The translations under genes were made by a program, and so were the position numbers. A stretch of 64,000 nt of DNA from contig UCEU01000028.1 in the NCBI GenBank assembly GCA_900471485.1, positions 37,111 to 101,110 of the forward strand, read 5' to 3'. How positions within the stretch are numbered: position 1 is the stretch's first letter; every line of letters starts with the position of its first letter. A model generated the notes under the pieces. It made no database searches. It was not told the DNA's origin and was given only the letters and a program-made list of their open reading frames with translations. This DNA is from Hyphomicrobiales bacterium. GTDB lineage: Bacteria; Pseudomonadota; Alphaproteobacteria; Rhizobiales; Rhizobiaceae. Below, in pieces: positions 34,420 through 42,310 of the stretch.

Positions 34420-35694
34420 ATGGAGAAACGCCGTTTTGCCCTGATCGGCACCGGAAACCGCGGCACTACAATGTGGGGCAAGGAGCTTCTCGCCGGCTGG
34501 CGCGAGCATGTGGATCTGGTGGCGATCGTCGACACCAACTCGCTGCGCGCCGAACGCGCCCGCACGATGATCGGCAGCAACGCCCCGATTTACGAGAATA
34601 TCGACGCCATGCTGGCCGAGCAGCAGGTCGATATGGTCATCGTCTGCACGCCAGACTATACCCATGACGACATCGTCGTCCGCGCCCTAGAAGCCGGGAT
34701 CGACGTCATTACCGAGAAGCCGATGACGACAGCCGTGGACAAGATCCGCCGCATCCTCGACGCCGAAAAGCGCAGCGGCCGCCGCGTCGACGTTTCCTTC
34801 AACTATCGCTATGCGCCGACGGCCGCCCGCATCAAGGAATTGCTCAACGCCGGCGAGATCGGCCGCGTCACCTCGGTCGATTTCCACTGGTATCTCGACA
34901 CCAAGCACGGCGCCGATTATTTCCGCCGCTGGCATGCCTACACGGAAAACTCCGGTAGCCTCTTCGTGCACAAGGCGACCCACCATTTCGATCTTCTGAA
35001 CTGGTATCTCGACAGCGATCCGGAGGCTGTCACCTCTTTTGCCGACCTGCAGAACTACGGCCGCAAAGGCCCATTCCGCGGCCCGCGCTGCAAGCTCTGT
35101 CCGCACACCGGGGAGTGCGACTATTACCTCGATCTCGAAGCCGACACCTTCCTCGACACGCTCTACGAGGACCCGTCGGAGATCGACGGCTATTTCCGCG
35201 ACGGCTGCGTCTACCGCGAGGATATCGACATTCCCGACACCATGGTCGTCAGCCTCCGCTACAAGAACAACGTCCACGTCTCCTATTCGCTGAACACTTT
35301 CCAGCCGATCGAGGGCCACCACATCGCCTTCAACGGCACGCATGGCCGCATCGAGCTGCGCCAGTACGAAAAGCAGCCATGGGAAACGCCTGACGAGGAT
35401 ACGATCCTCCTGGTGCGTAACTTCCCCAAGGACGGCGAACCGGCCATGGAGCGCATCGTCGTGCCGCATTCGGCCGGCGGTCACTATGGCGGCGATGACC
35501 GCATGCGCAACATGATCTTCAAGGAGGGTATCGAGGACAAGCTCGGCCAGCGCGCTGGCACCCGCGCCGGCGCCATGTCGGTGCTGACGGGCATCGCCGC
35601 GCTCGCCAGCTCGCGCACCGGCAAGGTGGTGAAGATCGCCGACCTGATGCCCGAACTGGCCGGCACCACGGATACGAAGCTGAAAGCCGGCTAA
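34420..35694 (+). CDS. Gfo/Idh/MocA oxidoreductase with a four-cysteine cluster
   Basis: Encodes 424 residues from ATG 34420, with AAGGAGG eight bases upstream. The NAD(P) fold starts RRFALIGTGNRG and includes DVITEKPMTT near residue 105; YRYAPTAARIKELL and VHKATHHFDLLNWYL follow in the catalytic domain. A distinctive insertion holds Cys224, Cys227, Cys233 and Cys263 (CKLC-x5-C-x29-C), suggesting a structural zinc or iron-sulfur site. The protein is longer than the usual 330-390 residues. Its promoter has the TetR-type operator, so it is probably coinduced with the transporter. The substrate is unknown. Confidence 0.87.
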   Translation: MEKRRFALIGTGNRGTTMWGKELLAGWREHVDLVAIVDTNSLRAERARTMIGSNAPIYENIDAMLAEQQVDMVIVCTPDYTHDDIVVRALEAGIDVITEKPMTTAVDKIRRILDAEKRSGRRVDVSFNYRYAPTAARIKELLNAGEIGRVTSVDFHWYLDTKHGADYFRRWHAYTENSGSLFVHKATHHFDLLNWYLDSDPEAVTSFADLQNYGRKGPFRGPRCKLCPHTGECDYYLDLEADTFLDTLYEDPSEIDGYFRDGCVYREDIDIPDTMVVSLRYKNNVHVSYSLNTFQPIEGHHIAFNGTHGRIELRQYEKQPWETPDEDTILLVRNFPKDGEPAMERIVVPHSAGGHYGGDDRMRNMIFKEGIEDKLGQRAGTRAGAMSVLTGIAALASSRTGKVVKIADLMPELAGTTDTKLKAG

Positions 35695-36701
35695 GCGATA
35701 AGGTCGAGGTCGCGCCGGCCGATCCGGTAGAGCAGCGGCTCGCCCCTGGCGAACCGCTCGATTTCATCGACCGCCATCTCGCCGAGACGCCCGCGCTCCA
35801 GCCCGACCGCGCCGGCGATATGCGGCGTCAGGAATACGTTCGGCAGGTCGTAGAAGGCCGAGCCCCGCCCGGGGATCTCGGGATCCGTCACGTCGATAAC
35901 AGCATCGATACGGCCGGATGCCAGGGTTGCAAGCAGTGCGTCCTCATCGACCAGCGCGCCCCGCGCCGTATTGATCAGCGTCGCCCCGTCCTTCATGCAG
36001 GCCAGTTGCTCGCCACCGATCATGTGGCGCGTGGAAGGGAGCGACGGCGCGTGCAGCGAGACGATATCGGATTGCCGCATCAGGTCCAGCAGGTCCACCT
36101 TGGTCGTGCCGAGCGCCTGCGCCTCGGCCGCATCGAGCGTCGGATCGAAAAGAAGAACACGATAGGAAAACGGCCGCAGCAACTCGATCACCCGCCGTCC
36201 GATGCGTGAGGCGCCGACGATGCCGACGGTGCGGCGATAGTTGCCGATCGCGAGGCTTTGCATGGGGTAGGTGCGGTCGCGGTCGCGGTCGGCGACGTAA
36301 TGATCGCGGAACCGGAAGACCTGCTTGCCCGCGAAGATGATCGCCGCCAGTGTGAACTCCGCCACGGGCACGGAGTTGGCCTCGGCCGCATGGGTCACCA
36401 CGATGCCGGCGTCGAAGACCGCATCCTCGACGATCCCCTTCACCGTCCCGGCCGCATGCGCGATCAGCCCGAGTTTCGGCGCTGCAGCAAGGACACTTGC
36501 CCCGATCGGTGGACAACCCCAGCCGGTGATCAGGACCTCGGCCTGCGCCAGCACGCTTCTGGCCCGGTCGTCGTCGAAGCGCTGCAGCGGCTGCGGATCG
36601 ATCAGCCGCCCGATCTCGCCGAGCCGGCGCAGGCTGTCTTCCGCCAGCACGTGCTCCGTACGGAATGGCTGCATGGCAAGCGCGATGACGGGTTTCGTCA
36701 T
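35691..36701 (-). CDS. D-isomer-specific 2-hydroxyacid dehydrogenase
   Basis: Encodes 336 residues. The NAD-binding motif GIVGASRIGRRVIELLRPF is near 150-170, LINTARGALVDEDALLATL carries the catalytic Arg region, and VFLTPHIAGAVGLERGRLGEM holds the catalytic His. It likely reduces or oxidises a 2-keto/2-hydroxy acid from sugar-acid breakdown. It starts in an ATGA overlap with the DUF2264 gene stop, so the two are translationally coupled. Its last four bases overlap the end of the convergent Gfo/Idh gene. Confidence 0.9.
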   Translation of the reverse strand: MTKPVIALAMQPFRTEHVLAEDSLRRLGEIGRLIDPQPLQRFDDDRARSVLAQAEVLITGWGCPPIGASVLAAAPKLGLIAHAAGTVKGIVEDAVFDAGIVVTHAAEANSVPVAEFTLAAIIFAGKQVFRFRDHYVADRDRDRTYPMQSLAIGNYRRTVGIVGASRIGRRVIELLRPFSYRVLLFDPTLDAAEAQALGTTKVDLLDLMRQSDIVSLHAPSLPSTRHMIGGEQLACMKDGATLINTARGALVDEDALLATLASGRIDAVIDVTDPEIPGRGSAFYDLPNVFLTPHIAGAVGLERGRLGEMAVDEIERFARGEPLLYRIGRRDLDLIA

Positions 36702-38560
36702 GGCATCTGCCCCGGCGCATCGATGGCGCTCACCCTGATACCTTCGGCTTCCACGAGCCTCCTGAGCGCCGCCAGGTCAGGCGCCGCGGGCGGTTTCGTC
36801 CAGTCGCCGGCAACGGCACCCTTATCGTGGGCGGCCAGCACCGCGGTCATCAGGATCGTCTCGCCGGCAGCTATCTCGCCGCGCAACTGCGGCACCAGCG
36901 TCTTGGCAACGATCATGTTGGTGTTCGGCGGTGCCTTCTGGGCAAGGCCAACACGTCTCGCTGTGGAGCCGATATCGCGGATGCCGCTGAAATCCGCCTC
37001 GCCGACCACATGGGCGCTGCCATCATCCGCCACCAACCGGTCCAGTTCGAAATCACGACGCGCGATCGCAAAGCCACCCTCCGCCGTCTGCAGCGGACGG
37101 GGCGTGTTGATCCTGTGAACACGGACATGCCAAGGTGCTGAAGGCACAAGCCACGTCTCCACATCGACATCGGCGAAGGGCGACCATCTGGAATAGAGCA
37201 CGTCGCCGGCGAGCTTTGCTTCGCTGCAGGCCTCGCGAACACGGTAGTGCAGCCCGTCGTCGCTGAAGGCGAGCGCCGAATCGAACGCAGCGCCGGCGAA
37301 ATTCCGCTCGTCGGATTCGACCGAGAAGCCGTAGCGGCTGGAATAGGCGAACTTGGCGTATTTCTCGGTGCCGAACCGCATCTGCAGGTTTTCCTGGCCC
37401 GAAGACAGCGCCGTCACGTCGCCGCCATCACGCATCAGAACCATGCCCGGATGCTTCTGCGGTATCACCGCCGACGCTTCGGCGGGCGGCGTCTCCTTTG
37501 CCTTCCAGAAGGGGTGGTCGGCGTCAAGCGCGAGCGGCAGGAAGGCCTTGAACGCCCAATAGGGCGAGCCGGCCGAGTTGTAGTTTTCCGACATCAACAG
37601 GTTCGGATAGCCGAAACCGATGGACAGTACGCCATCGCGGTTCGTCATCGGCTTGTCCTTCCACCAGCGCAGATGCTGCAGGCAAAGGCTCTTGATCTCG
37701 CCCCAGGGGCGCGCCTCGAGATTGGCGAAGGCAAGCGCGGACCAGAAGCCGGCGCAGGCGAAGCGATAGGTCAGGCTGCGCCCGAAGGGGATCGTCGCGC
37801 CATCCGCGCCGAACCAGTGCTGGAAATCGCGCGTGAACAGCACCGCGCGTTCGCGGTAGCGTTTGGCATAGTCGTCATCCACCAGCGTCGAATAGATCAG
37901 CCCGTAGAAGTGCATGGCGAAGGGAATGTAGTGGTCGATCCGCCGCACGTTGCCGTCGCGATACCAGCCGTCGCCGATATAGAAGCCTTCGAGCTCCTCG
38001 AGATATTGCCGGGTCAGGCTGCGGTCGAATTCCGCGCCCACGCGATCGAGCGCGATATCGACGAAGATGCGGAAGAATTTCCAGTTGTTGTCGGCATAGT
38101 CGAATTGTCGCGCGTGCTTGAGATAGGCAATGACATTGCCGCGCGCCCGCGCGTCAAGCGGCTCCCATATCTTTTCCGGTACCAGCGCCAGCGCGAAGCC
38201 GAGCGCCGCGAGCTCGACCATGCGCTGGTCGCGACCGTTGACGGCGCCCCAATACTCAGGATGCGAGGGATCGGTGCCGTTGGCGATCCCTTCGGCGTAG
38301 CGGTGCCAGTCCTCGAATGCACCGCCGCCGGCGCCAAGCGGTGCCAGCCCCCAGAGTGGCCGCGCGAAGCCCTCCAGATCCGCCGCCGCCCGATCGAAAT
38401 GCGCTGCCGCGCCGTCGAGCCGCACGCGCGCATTGCCTTCCGAGAAGTAAGGACGCAGCGGATCGAAGAGATTACGCAGCGCCCGGGCCATGTCGTCCCG
38501 GGTCTGAAGCGGATTGTCGGCAAGAGGATTGGCGCTGGCGGGATCATAGGTCATCGGCAT
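36698..38560 (-). CDS. DUF2264 domain-containing protein
   Basis: Encodes 620 residues from ATG 38560 or 38554. The DUF2264 domain fills residues 15-380, starting NPLQTRDDMARALRNLFDPL and including the aromatic-rich ADNNWKFFRIFVDIALDRVG and GWYRDGNVRRIDHYIPFAMHFYGLIYS, consistent with an alpha/alpha-barrel like those in glycoside hydrolases and polysaccharide lyases. The C-terminal 230 residues look beta-rich. No signal peptide is seen, so it acts in the cytoplasm. It sits between a LacI regulator and a hydroxyacid dehydrogenase in one unit. A role in unsaturated or uronate-containing oligosaccharide breakdown is inferred from context. Confidence 0.82.
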   Translation of the reverse strand: MPMTYDPASANPLADNPLQTRDDMARALRNLFDPLRPYFSEGNARVRLDGAAAHFDRAAADLEGFARPLWGLAPLGAGGGAFEDWHRYAEGIANGTDPSHPEYWGAVNGRDQRMVELAALGFALALVPEKIWEPLDARARGNVIAYLKHARQFDYADNNWKFFRIFVDIALDRVGAEFDRSLTRQYLEELEGFYIGDGWYRDGNVRRIDHYIPFAMHFYGLIYSTLVDDDYAKRYRERAVLFTRDFQHWFGADGATIPFGRSLTYRFACAGFWSALAFANLEARPWGEIKSLCLQHLRWWKDKPMTNRDGVLSIGFGYPNLLMSENYNSAGSPYWAFKAFLPLALDADHPFWKAKETPPAEASAVIPQKHPGMVLMRDGGDVTALSSGQENLQMRFGTEKYAKFAYSSRYGFSVESDERNFAGAAFDSALAFSDDGLHYRVREACSEAKLAGDVLYSRWSPFADVDVETWLVPSAPWHVRVHRINTPRPLQTAEGGFAIARRDFELDRLVADDGSAHVVGEADFSGIRDIGSTARRVGLAQKAPPNTNMIVAKTLVPQLRGEIAAGETILMTAVLAAHDKGAVAGDWTKPPAAPDLAALRRLVEAEGIRVSAIDAPGQMP

Positions 38561-38582
38561 TGCTCTTGAGATTTATCGGATG

Positions 38583-39623
38583 TCAGTGGCGGGATGCTTG
38601 GATGTCTGGAGTGGCGACCGTGCCGCCGGTCACGGGGGTCACGGCATGGCAGATCTGCCGGGCAGGCACGGTCCGGTCGCGAAAGCGTGTCGCCATCAGA
38701 TGGACCGCTTCCCGGCCGAGGGCAGCGCGATCGACGCGCATGGTGGAGAGCGGCGGGTCGGTCATCAACGCGCAGGGAAGATCATCGAAGCCCATGATCG
38801 CGAAGTCGTCAGGCACGCGCAGTCCCGCTTCTGTCACCGCCTCAAGCACGCCAACGGCAATGAAATCGTTCATGCAGAAAGCCGCGGTATATCCGGAATT
38901 CTCGGCAAGCTTGGCCGTTGTCAGCTCGTGCGCTTCCTGGCTGGCGCTGCCGTAAAAAGTCATCGGGATCAGGCATCCATGCGCGCCCTCGACTTCGGCG
39001 ATGGCGGCCTCGAACCCACGGCTGCGCTCTCGGATCGTATGGCGATGCGAGCCGGTGAGGTGCAGGATCCTGGTGTGCCCGGCATCGAGCAGGCGTCGAG
39101 TCGCCTCATAGGCGCCGAAGAAATTGGAGGGTGATACGCCGTCGAGCCTCAGTCGCGGATCCGTGCCGTTCACCAGCACGCATGGCACGGCGTTTTCCTC
39201 CAGGTGGCGGCGCAGCTCGACACTCGGATCGATGCCGACGAGAAACAATCCCTCGGCATTGGCCGTCTGCATATAGTCGCTGACCACTTCGGCCGTCGCC
39301 TTGTTTTCGCGGATCAGGCGAATCTCAAACGACATGCCGGCCTCCGCGGCAGCCGCGCGCAAACCCTCGACGATGCCTTCGTAGAACACGCTGAGGCCGC
39401 CTGTCATGCCGTCGCTGGCGATCAGCGCCAGGCCGCCCGGCATCGTGCCTGCAACGCCGCGCGTCGGGTAGCCGCTATCGGCCGCGACCTTCAGGATATG
39501 CTGACGCACGCTTTCGCTGATGCCGGGCTCGTTGGCCAGCACGCGGGATACGGTGGATACGGAAACACCGGCCATCGTGGCGATGTCGGCCTGTCTCGGT
39601 CGCTTGGTCTTGATCTCATTCAT
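38583..39623 (-). CDS. LacI family transcriptional regulator (first)
   Basis: Encodes 346 residues from ATG 39623; longer in-frame starts add 100 unrelated residues. The helix-turn-helix and hinge are RQADIATMAGVSVSTVSRVL at 10-29. The periplasmic-binding-like domain shows GLFLVGID, VLVNGTDPRL, TRILHLTGS, FCMNDFIAVGVLEA and FAIMGFDDLP, ending with dimer and inducer contacts. It is the first gene of the LacI-DUF2264-hydroxyacid dehydrogenase series and diverges from a sugar-binding protein gene. A perfect 12-bp palindrome lies 22 bases upstream of its start and is a good operator candidate for both directions. Confidence 0.92.
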   Translation of the reverse strand: MNEIKTKRPRQADIATMAGVSVSTVSRVLANEPGISESVRQHILKVAADSGYPTRGVAGTMPGGLALIASDGMTGGLSVFYEGIVEGLRAAAAEAGMSFEIRLIRENKATAEVVSDYMQTANAEGLFLVGIDPSVELRRHLEENAVPCVLVNGTDPRLRLDGVSPSNFFGAYEATRRLLDAGHTRILHLTGSHRHTIRERSRGFEAAIAEVEGAHGCLIPMTFYGSASQEAHELTTAKLAENSGYTAAFCMNDFIAVGVLEAVTEAGLRVPDDFAIMGFDDLPCALMTDPPLSTMRVDRAALGREAVHLMATRFRDRTVPARQICHAVTPVTGGTVATPDIQASRH

Positions 39624-39645
39624 GATGCTGAGATTATGCAAATAA

Positions 39646-39657
39646 TGCAAATTTGCA
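39646..39657. promoter_or_regulatory. Perfect 12-bp palindrome, LacI operator candidate
   Basis: TGCAAATTTGCA is a perfect palindrome located between the divergent LacI and sugar-binding protein genes. A further TGCAAAT copy (39637-39643) lies ten bases to the left. Central, CG-free palindromes of this size are less typical than the usual LacI site but fit by position. Confidence 0.5.
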
Positions 39658-39673
39658 AGGGAAAGATAATTTG

Positions 39674-39701
39674 TTGCATTGGGATAGCATTTGCGTAATC
39701 T
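39674..39701 (+). promoter_or_regulatory. Promoter candidate of the orphan sugar-binding protein
   Basis: TTGCAT (39674-39679) and TAATCT (39696-39701) are 16 bases apart, ending 61 bases before the ATG at 39763. The palindrome at 39646-39657 lies just upstream. Confidence 0.45.
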
Positions 39702-39762
39702 GGTGGCACTGAGCCCCATAGCTGTTGGAGGATGGCGGGGCGATGAAAGAGGAGGATCAATC

Positions 39763-41052
39763 ATGCAGGTCAATCGCCGTTCATTTCTGATGGGCTCGGC
39801 TGGCATCGCCGCCGGTGTCGCTTTTGGTGCCGGCAGTTCCATGCCGGCTTTCGCCGAGGATGCAAGTCTGCGCGCCATGTGGTGGGGATCGAACGATCGC
39901 GCCAAGCGCACCCTCGATGTCGCCAAGCTTTACGAAGGCAAGAACGCGGGCGTCTCGATCGTCGGCGAATCGCTGAGTGGTGACGGCTACTGGACGAAGC
40001 TCGCGACGCAGATGGCCGGTCGCGCCATCGCCGATGTCTTCCAGCTCGAGCCGGGCACGATCTCCGACTATTCCAAGCGTGGCGCCTGCCTGCCGCTCGA
40101 TGAATTCGTGCCCGCGACGCTGAAGGTGGATTCCTTCGGCAAGGACATGCTGAAGCTGACGACCGTCGACAGCAAGCTCTACGGCATCGGCCTTGGTCTC
40201 AACTCCTTCGCGATGTTCTACGACGAAACCGCCTTCGAGAAGGCCGGCATCAAGCCGCCGACCGCGGATATCACCTGGGCGGAATATGCCGAACTCGCGG
40301 TGGAACTGACCAAGGCCGGCGGCAAGGACAATTACTGGGGCGGACCTTATGCTGCCAGATACAACTACGTCTTCGACGCGTGGCTGCGCCAGCGCGGCAA
40401 GAGCCTCTTCAAGGACGGTGGCCTCGGCTTCGATGTCGAGGATGCCAAGGAGTGGTTCAACTATTGGGAAGAGCTCCGCAAGAAGGGCGGCACCGTCGGC
40501 GCCGATGTCCAGACGCTCGATCAGAATACCATCGACACCAACTGCCTGGCGCTCGGCAAGTCGGCCATGGGCATGGCCTATTCCAACCAGCTCGTCGGCT
40601 ACCAGCTCATCTCCAAGAACACGCTCGGCATCACCCTTCTGCCGCGCGAAAAGAAGGACGGACCCTCCGGCCATTACTATCGCCCGGCCCTGATATGGAG
40701 CGTCGGAGCCACCACCAAGAATGCCGAGGCGGCAGCGAAGTTCATCGACTTCTTCGTCAATGACGTCGACGCCGGCAAGATCCTCGGGGTCGAGCGCGGC
40801 GTGCCGATGTCGCCGGTGGTGCGCGAGGCAATCCTGCCGCAGCTCAATCCAACGGAGCAGGCAACGATAAAATACATCAACTCGCTGAAGGATCAGGTCG
40901 GTGACTATCCGCCGCCGGTTCCCATGGGCGCCACCCAGTTCGACCAGCGAGTCCTGCGCCCGCTGTGCGACGAGTTGGCCTTCGAACGCACCTCGGTGGC
41001 CGATGCTGCGGCGCGGCTTATCGAGGAAGGCAAGGCCGCGATCAGCGGCTGA
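39763..41052 (+). CDS. Orphan extracellular sugar-binding protein, Tat-exported
   Basis: Encodes 429 residues from ATG 39763, with AAGAGGAGGATC upstream. The signal MQVNRRSFLMGSAGIAAGV has a twin-arginine motif and an AFA-ED cleavage site. It is a paralogue of the protein at 32129-33415, of nearly equal length and collinear throughout. No permease or ATPase gene accompanies it: the next gene is a second LacI regulator with its own promoter. It therefore probably delivers a related sugar to the permeases encoded at 30284-32123, or to another importer elsewhere. Confidence 0.9.
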   Translation: MQVNRRSFLMGSAGIAAGVAFGAGSSMPAFAEDASLRAMWWGSNDRAKRTLDVAKLYEGKNAGVSIVGESLSGDGYWTKLATQMAGRAIADVFQLEPGTISDYSKRGACLPLDEFVPATLKVDSFGKDMLKLTTVDSKLYGIGLGLNSFAMFYDETAFEKAGIKPPTADITWAEYAELAVELTKAGGKDNYWGGPYAARYNYVFDAWLRQRGKSLFKDGGLGFDVEDAKEWFNYWEELRKKGGTVGADVQTLDQNTIDTNCLALGKSAMGMAYSNQLVGYQLISKNTLGITLLPREKKDGPSGHYYRPALIWSVGATTKNAEAAAKFIDFFVNDVDAGKILGVERGVPMSPVVREAILPQLNPTEQATIKYINSLKDQVGDYPPPVPMGATQFDQRVLRPLCDELAFERTSVADAAARLIEEGKAAISG

Positions 41053-41172
41053 CGCGACCAGGAATCACACATCGCAACAGATCGCGACGGCTATCCAGCT
41101 GTCGCGATTTGCTTTTTTTTCTCCCGGGAATTGAGCCGGACAACGAGTGCGTCGCAACATTCGTGATGTCGA

Positions 41173-41190
41173 TGAGAAAACCTTTTCTCA
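41173..41190. promoter_or_regulatory. 18-bp operator candidate O1 of the second LacI gene
   Basis: TGAGAAAACCTTTTCTCA, an inverted repeat broken only at the centre, immediately upstream of a -35-like TTGACG (41192-41197). It differs from the second copy at 41205-41222 at one position. Confidence 0.75.
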
Positions 41191-41204
41191 CTTGACGATT
41201 GCAA

Positions 41205-41222
41205 TGAGAAAAGCTTTTCTCA
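41205..41222. promoter_or_regulatory. 18-bp operator candidate O2 of the second LacI gene
   Basis: TGAGAAAAGCTTTTCTCA is a perfect 18-bp palindrome whose centre is 32 bp, about three helical turns, from that of the copy at 41173-41190. It covers the position expected for the -10 of the TTGACG promoter and lies 22 bases before the LacI start, so autorepression is likely. Confidence 0.8.
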
Positions 41223-41244
41223 GCCTCAATTTGAGGGAGGCGAT

Positions 41245-42255
41245 GTGAACGTCATAGGCGGCAAAAGAGGGCGGGTGACGATCCACGATGTCGCGGCGGC
41301 GGCGGGCGTCAGCATTTCCACGACCTCCAAGGCGCTGAACGACACGGGACGCATGAGCGCCGAGACCCGCGAACGCGTCAAGCGCATCGCCGGCGAGGTC
41401 GGGTTCCGTCCCAATGCGCTGGCCCGCGGTCTCCTGAGCAAGCGCAGCTTCACCATCGGCCTTCTTACCAACGACACCTATGGCCGTTTTACCCTGCCGC
41501 TGATGGCGGGCGTGTCCGAAGCGCTGGTCGATCACGGCGTCTCGGTCTTCCTCTGCGCCATCGAGGATGATCCGGCGTTGGGTCAGATCCATGTCGAGGC
41601 GATGCTGGAAAAGCAGGTGGATGGCATCATCGCGTCAGGCAAGCGGGTCGACCGTCATCTTCCGGTCGATCTCTCGAACCTGCCGGTCCCTGTCGTCTAT
41701 GCCTTTACCGAAGGCGATGCCAATAGCGTCACTTTCCGCTCCGACGATGCGCAAGGTGCACGCCTGGCGGTGGAATGGCTGGTCGATATCGGCCGCCGCC
41801 GCATCGTTCATGTGACTGGGCCGGACGATTTCTTTTCCGTGCGTGAGCGGGCTGATGCGTTTCGTGCCGTCATCGGCGGCAATGGCACGGTGCTCTACGG
41901 GCATTGGGCCGAATCCTGGGGGCAGGAGGCTGTGGAGCGTCTCTGGAGCGGTAAGGGCGAAAGGCCCGACGCGCTCTTCTGCGGCAACGACCAGATCGCG
42001 CGCGGCGCGGTCGATGCCCTGCGCGAGCGCGGTATCCGCGTGCCGGAGGATGTCTCGGTCATCGGCTTCGACAATTGGGAGATTGTCGCCGGCCAGACCC
42101 GTCCGCCACTGACATCCATCGACATGGAGTTGAAGGAACTGGGGCGCCAGGCCGGTTTGACGGTTCTTGCCCTGGCGGAAGGACGCCCGGTCGAGCCGGG
42201 CGTGAGGAAATTGCCGTGCCGCCTGGTGGTGCGGCAGTCATGCGGGGGCAAGTAG
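41245..42255 (+). CDS. LacI family transcriptional regulator (second)
   Basis: Encodes 336 residues from GTG 41245, with GGGAGG four bases upstream. The helix-turn-helix is VTIHDVAAAAGVSISTTSKA at 11-30, with hinge LNDTGRMSAETRERV. The ligand domain has GLLTNDTYGRFTLPLMAGVSE, DGIIASGKRVD, RIVHVTGPDDF, ALFCGNDQIARGAVDAL and VIGFDNWEIVA. It is the first gene of a unit with a binding protein, two permeases and a GH127 enzyme. Twin palindromic operators precede it. The inducer is probably the transported oligosaccharide or L-arabinose-type product. Confidence 0.93.
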   Translation: MNVIGGKRGRVTIHDVAAAAGVSISTTSKALNDTGRMSAETRERVKRIAGEVGFRPNALARGLLSKRSFTIGLLTNDTYGRFTLPLMAGVSEALVDHGVSVFLCAIEDDPALGQIHVEAMLEKQVDGIIASGKRVDRHLPVDLSNLPVPVVYAFTEGDANSVTFRSDDAQGARLAVEWLVDIGRRRIVHVTGPDDFFSVRERADAFRAVIGGNGTVLYGHWAESWGQEAVERLWSGKGERPDALFCGNDQIARGAVDALRERGIRVPEDVSVIGFDNWEIVAGQTRPPLTSIDMELKELGRQAGLTVLALAEGRPVEPGVRKLPCRLVVRQSCGGK

Positions 42256-42310
42256 CCCTATCGAGTGAGGAACCGGCGCGGAGGAGAGCGCCATTTTGGG
42301 AGGAAGTGCC

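Noticed and set aside
37247..38569. 440-codon plus-strand frame opposite the DUF2264 gene
   Set aside because: Shadow frame; the minus-strand protein has a recognised domain and is translationally coupled to its neighbour.
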